Source: BCD1 sp942492125 (GTDB lineage: Bacteria; Bacteroidota; Bacteroidia; Chitinophagales; Saprospiraceae). From it: DNA of 64,000 nucleotides. Shown piece after piece: positions 55,749 to 63,538 of the stretch. Made by a program: the position numbers and the translations under genes. How positions within the stretch are numbered: position 1 is the stretch's first letter; each line of letters begins with the position of its first letter. A model generated the notes under the pieces. The model was not told the origin of the DNA. It made no database searches and saw only the letters and a list, made by a program, of their open reading frames with translations. The stretch is taken from assembly GCA_942492125.1 (NCBI GenBank), contig CALODM010000030.1:1-64000 (forward strand). Direction: 5' to 3'.

Positions 55749-57320
55749 ATGAAACGCTCCAGGCTGATTTACGTAGTATTATTCTTTTTGGGGTCTTATC
55801 TGGCCAAGGGTCAGGATTTGGAGCAGGGAATTACCCTCACATACCATAATCAACCTTTAGGAGAAATCCTGATGGACATCAGCGACCGATACGACGTGCA
55901 TTTCACCTACAGCAGAGACTTCATCCCTTTAGATCACCTGGTATCAGTAGAGGTTAATAATTATCCCTTATACCAGACCCTGGATATGATTTTTGCTCCA
56001 ACCCCTGTCGTGTACAAAAGTATTGGAGGACATATTGTATTAAGTGTAGATGAGTCAAAAGATGAACAATTAAGTCAACTGGACAAACTTCCTCTACCCG
56101 ATGAAATACGGCGAAAAAAAAGACTAAAAGAATACCAGGAACCTCAGACACTACCTAATAGAAACACTCAGGTAATTGAACATGCAGCGGGCGGAGACAG
56201 AGTGGTAGAATTTGATCCCTCCCGCTTCAATATTCCTGAAATAAAACATGAACCGTACCAGGAAGAAGCTCCTGTAATCCAGATTTCTCTTTATTCCATG
56301 AAAAAGGATTGGGATAAAATAGAGGATGTACAGGAAGCCAAAGTCCTCATAGACGTTTTAGGTGGAAATCATAAAAAAATTGACGGGTTAAACATAGGGG
56401 GAGGCGTAAACAATATACATCATAGTGTTAGAGGCGTGCAATTAGGCGGATTAGGCAACAGGGTTAATGAGGATGTTAAAGGAATACAAGCCGCCGGACT
56501 CTTCAACAAGGTGAACGGAAGAGTAACAGGACTTCAGGCTTCGGGCCTTTACAACAGCGCTGGTGGTAATGTTTTCGGGATGCAGGTTTCAGGGGCTGCC
56601 AACATTGCTAAAGGCAAAGCCGATGTACAAGTTGCCGGATTATTTAATTATTCCGGCGGACAAACAAAATCCCAGGTGTCAGGCCTGATGAATATAGCCG
56701 GAGATGTTGACTGGTCGCAGACGAGCAGCTTGTTCAACAAAGGAAAAACCGTTAAAGGTTTTCAACTCGGATTGATCAATGTAGCAGATACGGCGGTTTT
56801 AGGTTCTTATGGATTATTGAATTTTATCCGAAGAGGTTACAATCGCATTGAGATTTCGGGAAGTGATGCTTTGCATGCCAATATCGGTTTCAAATTGGGC
56901 ACCAGACAATTTTACAACATCTTCCACTTTGGAGCCAGATGGGACCAATTTACTACAGGAGATCAGCAGGGAAACTTTATGAGCTGGGGACTAGGGTATG
57001 GATTGGGCACTACGCTAACATTAGGTTCCCGGAGTTTAATGAATATTGAGGCAGTTGCCATTCATTTAAATGAACTGGAACCCTGGACAAACGAACTGAA
57101 CTTATTGAACCAGCTGAAGTTCACTTATGATATCCGGTTGGGCAGGAAGTTCAGTATGTTCGCAGGACCTGTAGTTAATGTTCATGTTTCCAGGTTAAAA
57201 CCGGTTGCCGATCCGGCAGACAGGAGTGTAAACTTCGCGCCTTACACCATCTTTGATGGAGACGATGGCAAAAACAATGTGAAGATGTGGGTAGGTGTAC
57301 ATGCGGGATTCAGGTTCTGA
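55749..57320 (+). CDS. STN-domain outer-membrane protein with LA_2272-type surface repeats
   Basis: The 523-residue protein has a signal peptide (to about LAKGQ, residue 22) and an STN domain (about 30-100; ITLTYHNQPLGEILMDISDR). A charged linker follows, then a run of short Gly-rich repeats (about 205-360; GVQLGGLGNRVNEDVKGIQAAGLFNKV and similar, each near 20 residues) of the kind called LA_2272 surface repeats. The C-terminal ~160 residues alternate aromatic and polar residues like a beta barrel and end in Phe (HAGFRF). STN domains pass signals to FecR, and this gene lies 94 bases after fecR. Unlike classical transducers it lacks a TonB-dependent plug and 22-strand barrel. It may be a receptor-like partner of this FecR; that is inference. 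Confidence 0.82.
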   Translation: MKRSRLIYVVLFFLGSYLAKGQDLEQGITLTYHNQPLGEILMDISDRYDVHFTYSRDFIPLDHLVSVEVNNYPLYQTLDMIFAPTPVVYKSIGGHIVLSVDESKDEQLSQLDKLPLPDEIRRKKRLKEYQEPQTLPNRNTQVIEHAAGGDRVVEFDPSRFNIPEIKHEPYQEEAPVIQISLYSMKKDWDKIEDVQEAKVLIDVLGGNHKKIDGLNIGGGVNNIHHSVRGVQLGGLGNRVNEDVKGIQAAGLFNKVNGRVTGLQASGLYNSAGGNVFGMQVSGAANIAKGKADVQVAGLFNYSGGQTKSQVSGLMNIAGDVDWSQTSSLFNKGKTVKGFQLGLINVADTAVLGSYGLLNFIRRGYNRIEISGSDALHANIGFKLGTRQFYNIFHFGARWDQFTTGDQQGNFMSWGLGYGLGTTLTLGSRSLMNIEAVAIHLNELEPWTNELNLLNQLKFTYDIRLGRKFSMFAGPVVNVHVSRLKPVADPADRSVNFAPYTIFDGDDGKNNVKMWVGVHAGFRF

Positions 57321-57471
57321 AAACAAATTTACAAAAGGTAAATTAAGCGATGTAGGACAAATAATTCCTACCGTAAAAGAGTAAATAATCACATATTTTA
57401 ATAAACGAAACACCCTCATTCCATAACGGAATGGGCTGGGAATTTTATGCAATTTTAAAAAATCACTCAAC

Positions 57472-58062
57472 ATGAAAAAGTTATTTTTAGTACTGATGTT
57501 AAATGCCATTGCGGTATGGGGGTTTGCCCAACATGAAACACTATTCAATAAGGTAAAAATCCGCGGTGCCTTCGGGGGGCCGATCATTGAAAGCGGTTTT
57601 CGAAACGATTTGGGAACTTCAGTCGGCGGTGGTGGTGGACTGGTTTTCAATAATATGTTCATCGGAGGATATGGCGTCGGAAGTGTAGATTTCGAAAAAC
57701 TGATCGAAGATGAATTGGAAGTCCTTGATATTGGTCATGGCGGACTTTGGTTAGGCGTTGCGCTGCCCTCTTATAAATTAATTCACTTTTATGGAAGTGC
57801 CCGTATCGGATGGGGAGCTGTCAATGTTCAATTCGACAACGTAAACAGCTACTATGATCTCGATAAAATCTTTGTCCTTACCCCGGAAATCGGACTGGAA
57901 CTGAATGTAACCCACTGGTTCCGTATCGGAGCAACAGCCGGTTACCGCTGGGTGGACGGCGCCAATGAATCGCTCGGTTATACAAATGATGATTTCACAG
58001 GGGCAATGGGCGCACTGACATTCCGTTTCGGCTGGTTCGGCTGGAAACGCGGTAACTGGTAG
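57472..58062 (+). CDS. Small outer-membrane beta-barrel-like protein
   Basis: A 196-residue protein with a signal peptide (MKKLFLVLMLNAIAVWGFAQ). The rest looks like an eight-to-ten-strand outer-membrane barrel: alternating hydrophobic/polar strands with aromatic girdles (GGGLVFNNMFIGGYGVG, FYGSARIGWGAV, LTFRFGWFGWKRGNW). No enzyme motif is visible. It follows the STN gene by about 150 bases on the same strand but no promoter or coupling is evident. The precise family was not recognised. Confidence 0.75.
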   Translation: MKKLFLVLMLNAIAVWGFAQHETLFNKVKIRGAFGGPIIESGFRNDLGTSVGGGGGLVFNNMFIGGYGVGSVDFEKLIEDELEVLDIGHGGLWLGVALPSYKLIHFYGSARIGWGAVNVQFDNVNSYYDLDKIFVLTPEIGLELNVTHWFRIGATAGYRWVDGANESLGYTNDDFTGAMGALTFRFGWFGWKRGNW

Positions 58063-58063
58063 C

Positions 58064-58200
58064 ATAAGGAATAAGGGAATAAGTGGAGCGTAGCGACATC
58101 CCGTACATGAAATGTCGGGAGGAATAATGGAGCGAGAGCGACATCCGCGGCACAAAGTGCCGGGAGGGAATAAGGGAATAAGGAATAAGGGAGGACGAGT
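58064..58200. repeat. Intergenic repeat cluster
   Basis: The spacer contains several copies of gaataaggg/ggaataagg, two copies of a ggagcg(t/a)agcgacatcc element (about 58,083 and 58,130), and two short inverted repeats (cccgtacat/atgtcggg and cggcac/gtgccg). Small ORFs run through it on both strands but only spell out the repeats. It resembles non-coding repeat families found between genes in Bacteroidota and could be a degenerate miniature element. Confidence 0.65.
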
Positions 58201-58306
58201 CAATATTCTCTGTTTTGGGCTCATCAAATACCTCCAATATCCCATAGCTCGAAAACCAGATTCAAACAATCAACCTATATTTTGTCAACCATAAAAAAGA
58301 AAAGTA

Positions 58307-59047
58307 ATGAACTATCTTAAAGCTATGATCCTCGCGCTATTGTTTGGGGTATTTACCCTCAGCGGGTGTTTCATCGACATTGACGATGACGGCGGCATTT
58401 TTAACTGTGTAAACGGTGACGGCCCCTGGGAAACCAGAACGCTCGACATGGAAGAATTCAAAGGAGTAAAACTGAGTATGTCCCTGGATGTTTACATTAC
58501 TCAGGGCGATGAATTCAAAGTGGAAGTAGAAGGCAAAGAAGATATTATCGACGAACTTGAGCTGGACGTCCATAATGATGTATGGGAAATTGAAACAGAC
58601 AGATGTGTTCGGGATATTGGTAATATGAAAGTTTATATCACTATGCCGAATATTGAAAGTCTGAGCATCCCCGGTTCAGGTAATATTACAGGAGAAAATG
58701 AATTTGTTGTCGGCGATCTTGATTTGAGAATTTCTGGTTCCGGAGACATGGATCTCCTGCTGGAGGCTGAAAATGTGAACATCAGTATCCCGGGATCCGG
58801 GGAAATGTGGCTGGAAGGCAGCTCTGAAATCCTCGACCTGGGCATTAGTGGTTCCGGAGATTTCAACGGTTTCAACTTCATCTGCAATGATGTTGAGGTT
58901 CGCATCAGCGGCTCCGGAGATGCCCGCGTGTACGCAATAGATAACCTTTATGTGAATATTTCCGGTAGTGGGGATGTTTTCTACAAAGGCGATCCTGACA
59001 TTGATTACAATATCACAGGTTCGGGAGACCTGATCGAGTCCAACTAA
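58307..59047 (+). CDS. DUF2807 (GIN-domain) lipoprotein
   Basis: A 246-residue predicted lipoprotein: signal peptide with lipobox LSGC (Cys 21), then an acidic linker (FIDIDDDGG) and a DUF2807/GIN domain. That domain is built from short repeated turns of a beta helix, seen as ISGSGD/IPGSGE motifs at least six times (SIPGSGN, ISGSGDM, SIPGSGEM, ISGSGDF, ISGSGDA, ISGSGDV, ITGSGDL). The Pfam name 'putative auto-transporter adhesin head' reflects its shape; the molecular role in Bacteroidota is unknown. Length is normal for the family. A strong terminator lies 42 bases after the stop. Confidence 0.9.
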   Translation: MNYLKAMILALLFGVFTLSGCFIDIDDDGGIFNCVNGDGPWETRTLDMEEFKGVKLSMSLDVYITQGDEFKVEVEGKEDIIDELELDVHNDVWEIETDRCVRDIGNMKVYITMPNIESLSIPGSGNITGENEFVVGDLDLRISGSGDMDLLLEAENVNISIPGSGEMWLEGSSEILDLGISGSGDFNGFNFICNDVEVRISGSGDARVYAIDNLYVNISGSGDVFYKGDPDIDYNITGSGDLIESN

Positions 59048-59088
59048 GAGGTAATGTCCAAATTTTGTTAAAGCTATGAAAACCGGAA

Positions 59089-59120
59089 GGCAGTTGATTT
59101 GATCAGCTGCCTTTTTTTTT
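59089..59120 (+). terminator. Intrinsic terminator after the DUF2807 gene
   Basis: A 10-base stem (ggcagttgat / atcagctgcc, one G-U pair), 3-base loop and nine T's on the + strand: a textbook Rho-independent terminator. Confidence 0.92.
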
Positions 59121-59189
59121 GCTGGTTTGCATAAAATTTAGAAATACTATTTTTCAGGAAATTGTGCTTCTTCCAAACCTGCAAACTCC

Positions 59190-59963
59190 TCAATTCACCC
59201 GAAAAACCTTCTCCATCAGTTCAAACAACTCGGGGTGATTTTTCTGGAAAAGTAACGGCCGGTTAAAGAAATATTCGCTTACCACGCTAAAAAACTCAGC
59301 CTGATTGGTGGCACCGTATGGGTTAATATCAGACTTGCCTGCTTTGATTTCACTGATCTCATCATGCATGAGTTTCAGCCACGGGATAACGTATTGTTGT
59401 TCCATAATCACTTCGGGAATGCCGTCCGTTTCTCCGTCAGATTTATCGAGGAGATGAATAAATTCATGGATGCCGACATTCATTTTGGAATTGTGATTTT
59501 TGAATCCCTCTTGCAGCGCAGGCTTGGAAAGGATCATCATCCTGTTCATAGCGCCACTGCCGACCATTCCCAGAATATTTCTTTCCTCACCGCTGGTCTG
59601 GTATTCCTGGTTAAACTGTGAACCGTAGAGCAAAACTTCATTGAGATTGCAATATTCCCAGGAGGGGAATTCAAACAAGGGAATCACACCGCTGGAAGCT
59701 ACCAGTAATCGGTCCTTATCGTCTATCGTCGTTTCAACACCTGTTATGGTGACTTTGTCCAGAAAATGCAGGATCATTTGTTCAAAAGTACCCCTGTCAG
59801 CGGAGGAGAGATTTCGGTAAAACCTTACTTCATCCAATAAAAATTGTCGCCATTGAGCAGGAAATGGCTTGCGGATACGCTTTTCTTTCCTGAAAAACAT
59901 CCACCAGGTGACCCAGCTAAATCCGGCCAGGATTAAAATAATGAGGAATTCGTTTGTATACAT
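59190..59963 (-). CDS. MtfA-like zinc metallopeptidase (M90 family)
   Basis: A 257-residue protein with one N-terminal membrane segment (about 5-23, FLIILILAGFSWVTWWMFF) and a basic cytoplasmic stretch (RKEKRIRKP). The catalytic part shows HEFIH (His166, Glu167, His170) followed by LLDKSDGETDG, and NQAEFF with Glu223, the likely third zinc ligand of the MtfA fold. In E. coli MtfA is a cytosolic peptidase that binds the regulator Mlc; here the membrane anchor and the organism make a different partner likely. Close relatives with an N-terminal helix are common in Bacteroidota. It stands alone; the neighbouring HD gene is 211 bases upstream on the same strand. Confidence 0.9.
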   Translation of the reverse strand: MYTNEFLIILILAGFSWVTWWMFFRKEKRIRKPFPAQWRQFLLDEVRFYRNLSSADRGTFEQMILHFLDKVTITGVETTIDDKDRLLVASSGVIPLFEFPSWEYCNLNEVLLYGSQFNQEYQTSGEERNILGMVGSGAMNRMMILSKPALQEGFKNHNSKMNVGIHEFIHLLDKSDGETDGIPEVIMEQQYVIPWLKLMHDEISEIKAGKSDINPYGATNQAEFFSVVSEYFFNRPLLFQKNHPELFELMEKVFRVN

Positions 59964-60174
59964 GGAGGTTGTTTCAAGTTTTTAGCATGGAGAAAAATCT
60001 CTCCTTCGACAAGGTTTCGCCTTGCCTCCCTTTAGCCCTGTCCAAAGGCAAAACCTTGATTAAATTGCCAATTATTGGATACTACTACCCGCTGAAGATT
60101 AAAGACTAAAAACTTAGGACTGAAGACTGGAAACCGCAGGAAAATTCAGGAAAATTTCAGGTGTACACCCCGGA

Positions 60175-60759
60175 TTAATAAGCAGCTACAATGGATTTCA
60201 ATTCATTAAGATAGTGCTGTTCTCTGGGAGCACGGCGTTTTTTGTTGGTAGCCGTGAAATAGTTATGATTGCCGATAAATTTGAGTTGGATCCGGTTCCA
60301 CTGCTCTTCAGAATCCAGAATACCAAAAGCTTTGAGTTCTTCAAACAAGGTAGCCCCTATGGAATAAAAATCGTCCCTGCCCAGGTAGTCAAGATCTGCA
60401 TCACAGATGATCTGTTCCAGTTTATTCTTGGGTGATTGGGGAATTTTGGTTGCCATGATCATACCACAGATCCGATCGATTTCCACCGGAGTATAATTGT
60501 AACGCGGCAGAATCTCCCTGGCCAGTTCACAACCTCTGGATTCGTGCTCCTTGGCAGACCAGATAAAACCGGAATCATGGAATAGAACGGCTGTTTTAAG
60601 CAGCATACTTTCGTAAACAGGAATACGCTCAAGATCACATAGTTGTTCCGTTACTTCGAGCACATCAAAAGTATGATGAATACCGTGATAGGTAAGCTTT
60701 GGCGACAAGTCCTTGTGGAGCTTATCGACAATAAATGCCTTGGCAGCGTGATAATTCAT
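60175..60759 (-). CDS. HD-domain phosphohydrolase
   Basis: A 194-residue soluble protein of the HD superfamily of metal-dependent phosphohydrolases. The metal ligands are visible: His29 (YHGIHHT), the HD pair His61-Asp62 (AVLFHDSGF), His72 (KEHES) and an acidic DADLDYLG segment (Asp120-124). It matches small stand-alone HD proteins often annotated as 'phosphohydrolase' or attached to cyclase outputs. The substrate is unknown. ATG at 60759 is the natural start. The upstream DUF4920 gene ends 85 bases away on the same strand, with an inverted repeat (ccgggcag/ctgcccgg, 60787-60831) between them. Confidence 0.88.
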   Translation of the reverse strand: MNYHAAKAFIVDKLHKDLSPKLTYHGIHHTFDVLEVTEQLCDLERIPVYESMLLKTAVLFHDSGFIWSAKEHESRGCELAREILPRYNYTPVEIDRICGMIMATKIPQSPKNKLEQIICDADLDYLGRDDFYSIGATLFEELKAFGILDSEEQWNRIQLKFIGNHNYFTATNKKRRAPREQHYLNELKSIVAAY

Positions 60760-60844
60760 TTACAAAAGTTTTCTCAAAAATATTATCCGGGCAGAGCCTT
60801 CATCTGTTTTAGACGAAAATTCACTGCCCGGGTAACAGTACGTT

Positions 60845-61414
60845 TTATTTTCCTTCCTTGTCAAGCAGAACCACACCGGTGGCCATAAACTTGAGTTCTT
60901 CCAAAGGTTCGGTGATAGCGGCGATTTCTTCTTCAGATTTACCTTCGTCTTCCGCAAAATGTCTGAGTTCATCAACCGTTGTTACTGCTCTGTACGCGCG
61001 GCCTTCCATCACCACTTTACGTCCGGCAATATCTTTAGGCATAAAGAACCCATAATCCTCAAACTGAACAAAGAGATCCTCGTTGCCCTCACCACCTTCA
61101 ATATTCATCCAACAACCTTTGGTCTGACAAACAGCCTCTACCATGCCTTCTACTTTGACACCTTCCACAGATTCCTGGCCTTCCATTTTCTCCAACAGGT
61201 CGGCATAACTGATAGCGCCGTCGGCAGAAATTTCCGCACCGAAGTGCTTGCCGTCTCCTTCAGGGGCAGCTTCTCCTTCCTGCTCCTCCGCATCATGATC
61301 ATGACCTTCATGATCAGCGTGCATCTCTTCTCCATCGTGGTCATGCGTGGCAGCTTCATTTCCACAAGCTGCCAATGCAAAAGCTGCTAAAAATAAAATA
61401 AGTACTTTCTTCAT
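60845..61414 (-). CDS. DUF4920 lipoprotein with a His/Asp-rich N terminus
   Basis: A 189-residue predicted lipoprotein with lipobox LAAC (Cys 17). Residues about 23-50 are rich in His, Asp and Glu (HDHDGEEMHADHEGHDHD), a likely metal-binding tail. The rest is a DUF4920 domain, with the family signature VCQTKGCWMNIEGGEG holding two Cys and a later FQFEDYGFFMPKDIAG-like strand (seen here as FVQFEDYGFFMPKD). Known members are periplasmic and of unknown function; the CxxxGCWM motif and the His tail suggest copper or another thiophilic metal, which is inference. The divergent 409-base spacer upstream should contain its promoter, but no clear one was found. Confidence 0.87.
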   Translation of the reverse strand: MKKVLILFLAAFALAACGNEAATHDHDGEEMHADHEGHDHDAEEQEGEAAPEGDGKHFGAEISADGAISYADLLEKMEGQESVEGVKVEGMVEAVCQTKGCWMNIEGGEGNEDLFVQFEDYGFFMPKDIAGRKVVMEGRAYRAVTTVDELRHFAEDEGKSEEEIAAITEPLEELKFMATGVVLLDKEGK

Positions 61415-61823
61415 CTTAAATAATTTTGAGTTTTGTATTAAAGCAATAAAGTTAAGGAGATTTTAGATTTTGATTACTTTAATTGCGCTCCACTTTTTTT
61501 TCATTGCCTTTTTCACTAAAAAAAGCACCGTTTCCTAACTTAAATCATTCGCCTAACCCAAAAATTACACAATTCACAATTTTTAACACAGATACAACAA
61601 AACATTAAATATCATTTTAAACGCAATAATGATATTCCTGTAAAGTTTATTGTTGTAAACGCATAATAAACCACTTCACCAAAAGCTTTTCATGGTATAA
61701 ACTTTACAATTGTTTTTTTTGATTGCAATGGAGGATTTTATTCCTCAGTGACGAATATGGAAAACAGTGCAAGATATACTCGTCATTCAATAGCAACATA
61801 TACATCCAAATCCGAAGTTTATC
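61415..61823. other. Divergent AT-rich spacer
   Basis: This 409-base stretch separates the DUF4920 gene (-) from the MORN-caspase gene (+). It must contain both promoters, but no clean TTG-N20-TAnnTTTG pair was found on either strand. No ORF of interest and no RNA gene was recognised. Confidence 0.6.
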
Positions 61824-63464
61824 ATGAAAGAGTTCATTTTTCTAAGCCTCTTGCTGTTGTTCACCCTGAACATGAACGGCCAATCTGAATGTATTCAAGG
61901 CAATTGTAATAATGGCTATGGCACCTGTGTCTTTCCCAGCGGTGCCAAATACATTGGGGATTTCCAAAATGGCAAATTACACGGCAAGGGCATTTTTTAT
62001 TTTAGTGACGGGAACAAATACCTCGGCAATTGGGTCAACCAATACCGGGAAGGTAAAGGCCGCATGGTTTTCAAAAGCGGAGACGAATACTTTGGACAGT
62101 TTAAGCAGAATAAATTTTCCGGGGAAGGTGTCATGATCTACGCCAACGGTAACCGCTACGAAGGGTTGTGGAGTGAAAACAAACCCAGCGGTTATGGGAT
62201 ATTCACTTTCGTGACCGGCGACCGTTTCGAAGGCAATTTCCTCGCTGGACTCTATGACGGGCAGGGAACCATGTATTATTCGGACGGCTCCCGCTATGAA
62301 GGCGAATGGCAAAAAAATAAAAGACATGGCCAGGGACTCATGCATTACCCCGATGGAGAAACCGTTTTTGGTCAGTGGGAAAATGATCAGTACCTGGCAG
62401 ACTGGAGTACCATGACATTTGATGGAGATACCGCTACCATGCGCAATTGTAACGATATTTATTGCGCGACCGGAGTTGGTAAATTCAGATACAAAGACGG
62501 ATCCAAATTCATCGGAGAATTTAACAAAGGTAACCCGGAAGGAAGAGGTACTCTTTTATACGCCAATGGCGATCGCTACGAAGGAGGCTGGAAGGAACAT
62601 GCACCACATGGACGAGGAGTGATGTATTACAAAAGCGGCAAAATTGTCGGAGCCATCTGGGACTTCGGGAAGCCCGTTAAGAAGTTGTTCAGCGAAGCCG
62701 CCAACGACAATCCGGTGATTGTCGAAATTGAACAGGATAAAGATGTTAAAATCTGGGCTGTGATTATTGGAGCCGCCAGATATTCACATATGCCAGTACT
62801 CCGGTACACAGATGATGACGCCTACCAGATCTATGCATTTCTGAAAAGCCCCGAAGGCGGTGCACTGCCTGACGAACAGCTCAGGTTGCTCATTGATGAA
62901 GATGCTACGCATGAAAACATCATGACTTCCATGCGGTCCACTTTTCTTAAGGCTGATGAAAATGATGTGATCATGTTTTACTTTTCCGGACACGGGCTGG
63001 AAGGCGCTTTCCTGTCCATTGATTATGACGGATACAACAACCGGCTTGAACACACGGAAATAACGCAATTGCTCAAAGCCAGCAGAGCCAAACACAAGAT
63101 CGTTTTGGCAGATGCCTGCCATTCAGGAAGCATCCTGGCTGCGAAAAACAATATGTCGGAAGCTCTCAAGAGATATTATGAAGCTTTTGAGACTACCCGG
63201 GGAGGCACCGCCTTGCTGATGTCGTCTAAAGGGGAGGAATACTCTTTGGAGGACGGTGGTTTACGCTCTGGTATTTTCAGTCATTTCCTGGTAAGGGGAC
63301 TCAAAGGAGAAGCAGACGACGACAATAACAACATCATAACCATCGAGGAACTATTCCGGTTTATTCATAAAAATGTACGACGATACACAGGCAATATTCA
63401 GACCCCTACCCTTACGGGCGATTACGACAGCCGGATGCCGGTAGGGATCGTAAGGGAGGAATAA
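61824..63464 (+). CDS. Secreted MORN-repeat / caspase-fold (C14) protease
   Basis: A 546-residue protein with a signal peptide (about 1-19) and nine to ten MORN repeats (about 25-285; consensus YEGxWxxxxxHGxGxMxYxDGxR). It ends in a caspase-like domain (about 310-540). The catalytic dyad is present: His390 in FYFSGHGLEG and Cys432 in LADACHSG, with the N-terminal strand VIIGAARYSHMPVLRYTDDDA. One MORN repeat (around residue 195) is degenerate. Two Cys pairs near the N terminus (CIQGNCNNGYGTC) may form disulfides. MORN repeats bind lipids or proteins in other systems; here they may place the protease on a membrane or substrate. A perfect 13-base hairpin follows at 63480-63512. Confidence 0.92.
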   Translation: MKEFIFLSLLLLFTLNMNGQSECIQGNCNNGYGTCVFPSGAKYIGDFQNGKLHGKGIFYFSDGNKYLGNWVNQYREGKGRMVFKSGDEYFGQFKQNKFSGEGVMIYANGNRYEGLWSENKPSGYGIFTFVTGDRFEGNFLAGLYDGQGTMYYSDGSRYEGEWQKNKRHGQGLMHYPDGETVFGQWENDQYLADWSTMTFDGDTATMRNCNDIYCATGVGKFRYKDGSKFIGEFNKGNPEGRGTLLYANGDRYEGGWKEHAPHGRGVMYYKSGKIVGAIWDFGKPVKKLFSEAANDNPVIVEIEQDKDVKIWAVIIGAARYSHMPVLRYTDDDAYQIYAFLKSPEGGALPDEQLRLLIDEDATHENIMTSMRSTFLKADENDVIMFYFSGHGLEGAFLSIDYDGYNNRLEHTEITQLLKASRAKHKIVLADACHSGSILAAKNNMSEALKRYYEAFETTRGGTALLMSSKGEEYSLEDGGLRSGIFSHFLVRGLKGEADDDNNNIITIEELFRFIHKNVRRYTGNIQTPTLTGDYDSRMPVGIVREE

Positions 63465-63479
63465 TAGTAACAAATAATC

Positions 63480-63512
63480 ACAAGGTTGATTACGTGACAA
63501 TCAACCTTGTGT
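63480..63512. terminator. Shared hairpin between convergent genes
   Basis: A perfect 13-base stem (cacaaggttgatt / aatcaaccttgtg) with a 7-base loop lies between the MORN-caspase stop and the stop of the convergent gene. No long T tract follows on either strand, so it may act with other signals. Confidence 0.65.
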
Positions 63513-63538
63513 AAATTGACTCCAGGATCCATGGGTAC

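Noticed and set aside
58112..58294. Small ORFs through the intergenic repeat cluster
   Set aside because: Both strands only translate the gaataaggg and gcgacatcc repeats.
60787..60831. ccgggcag/ctgcccgg inverted repeat as a terminator for the DUF4920 gene
   Set aside because: The loop is about 29 bases and there is no T tract, so it is mentioned but not called as a terminator.
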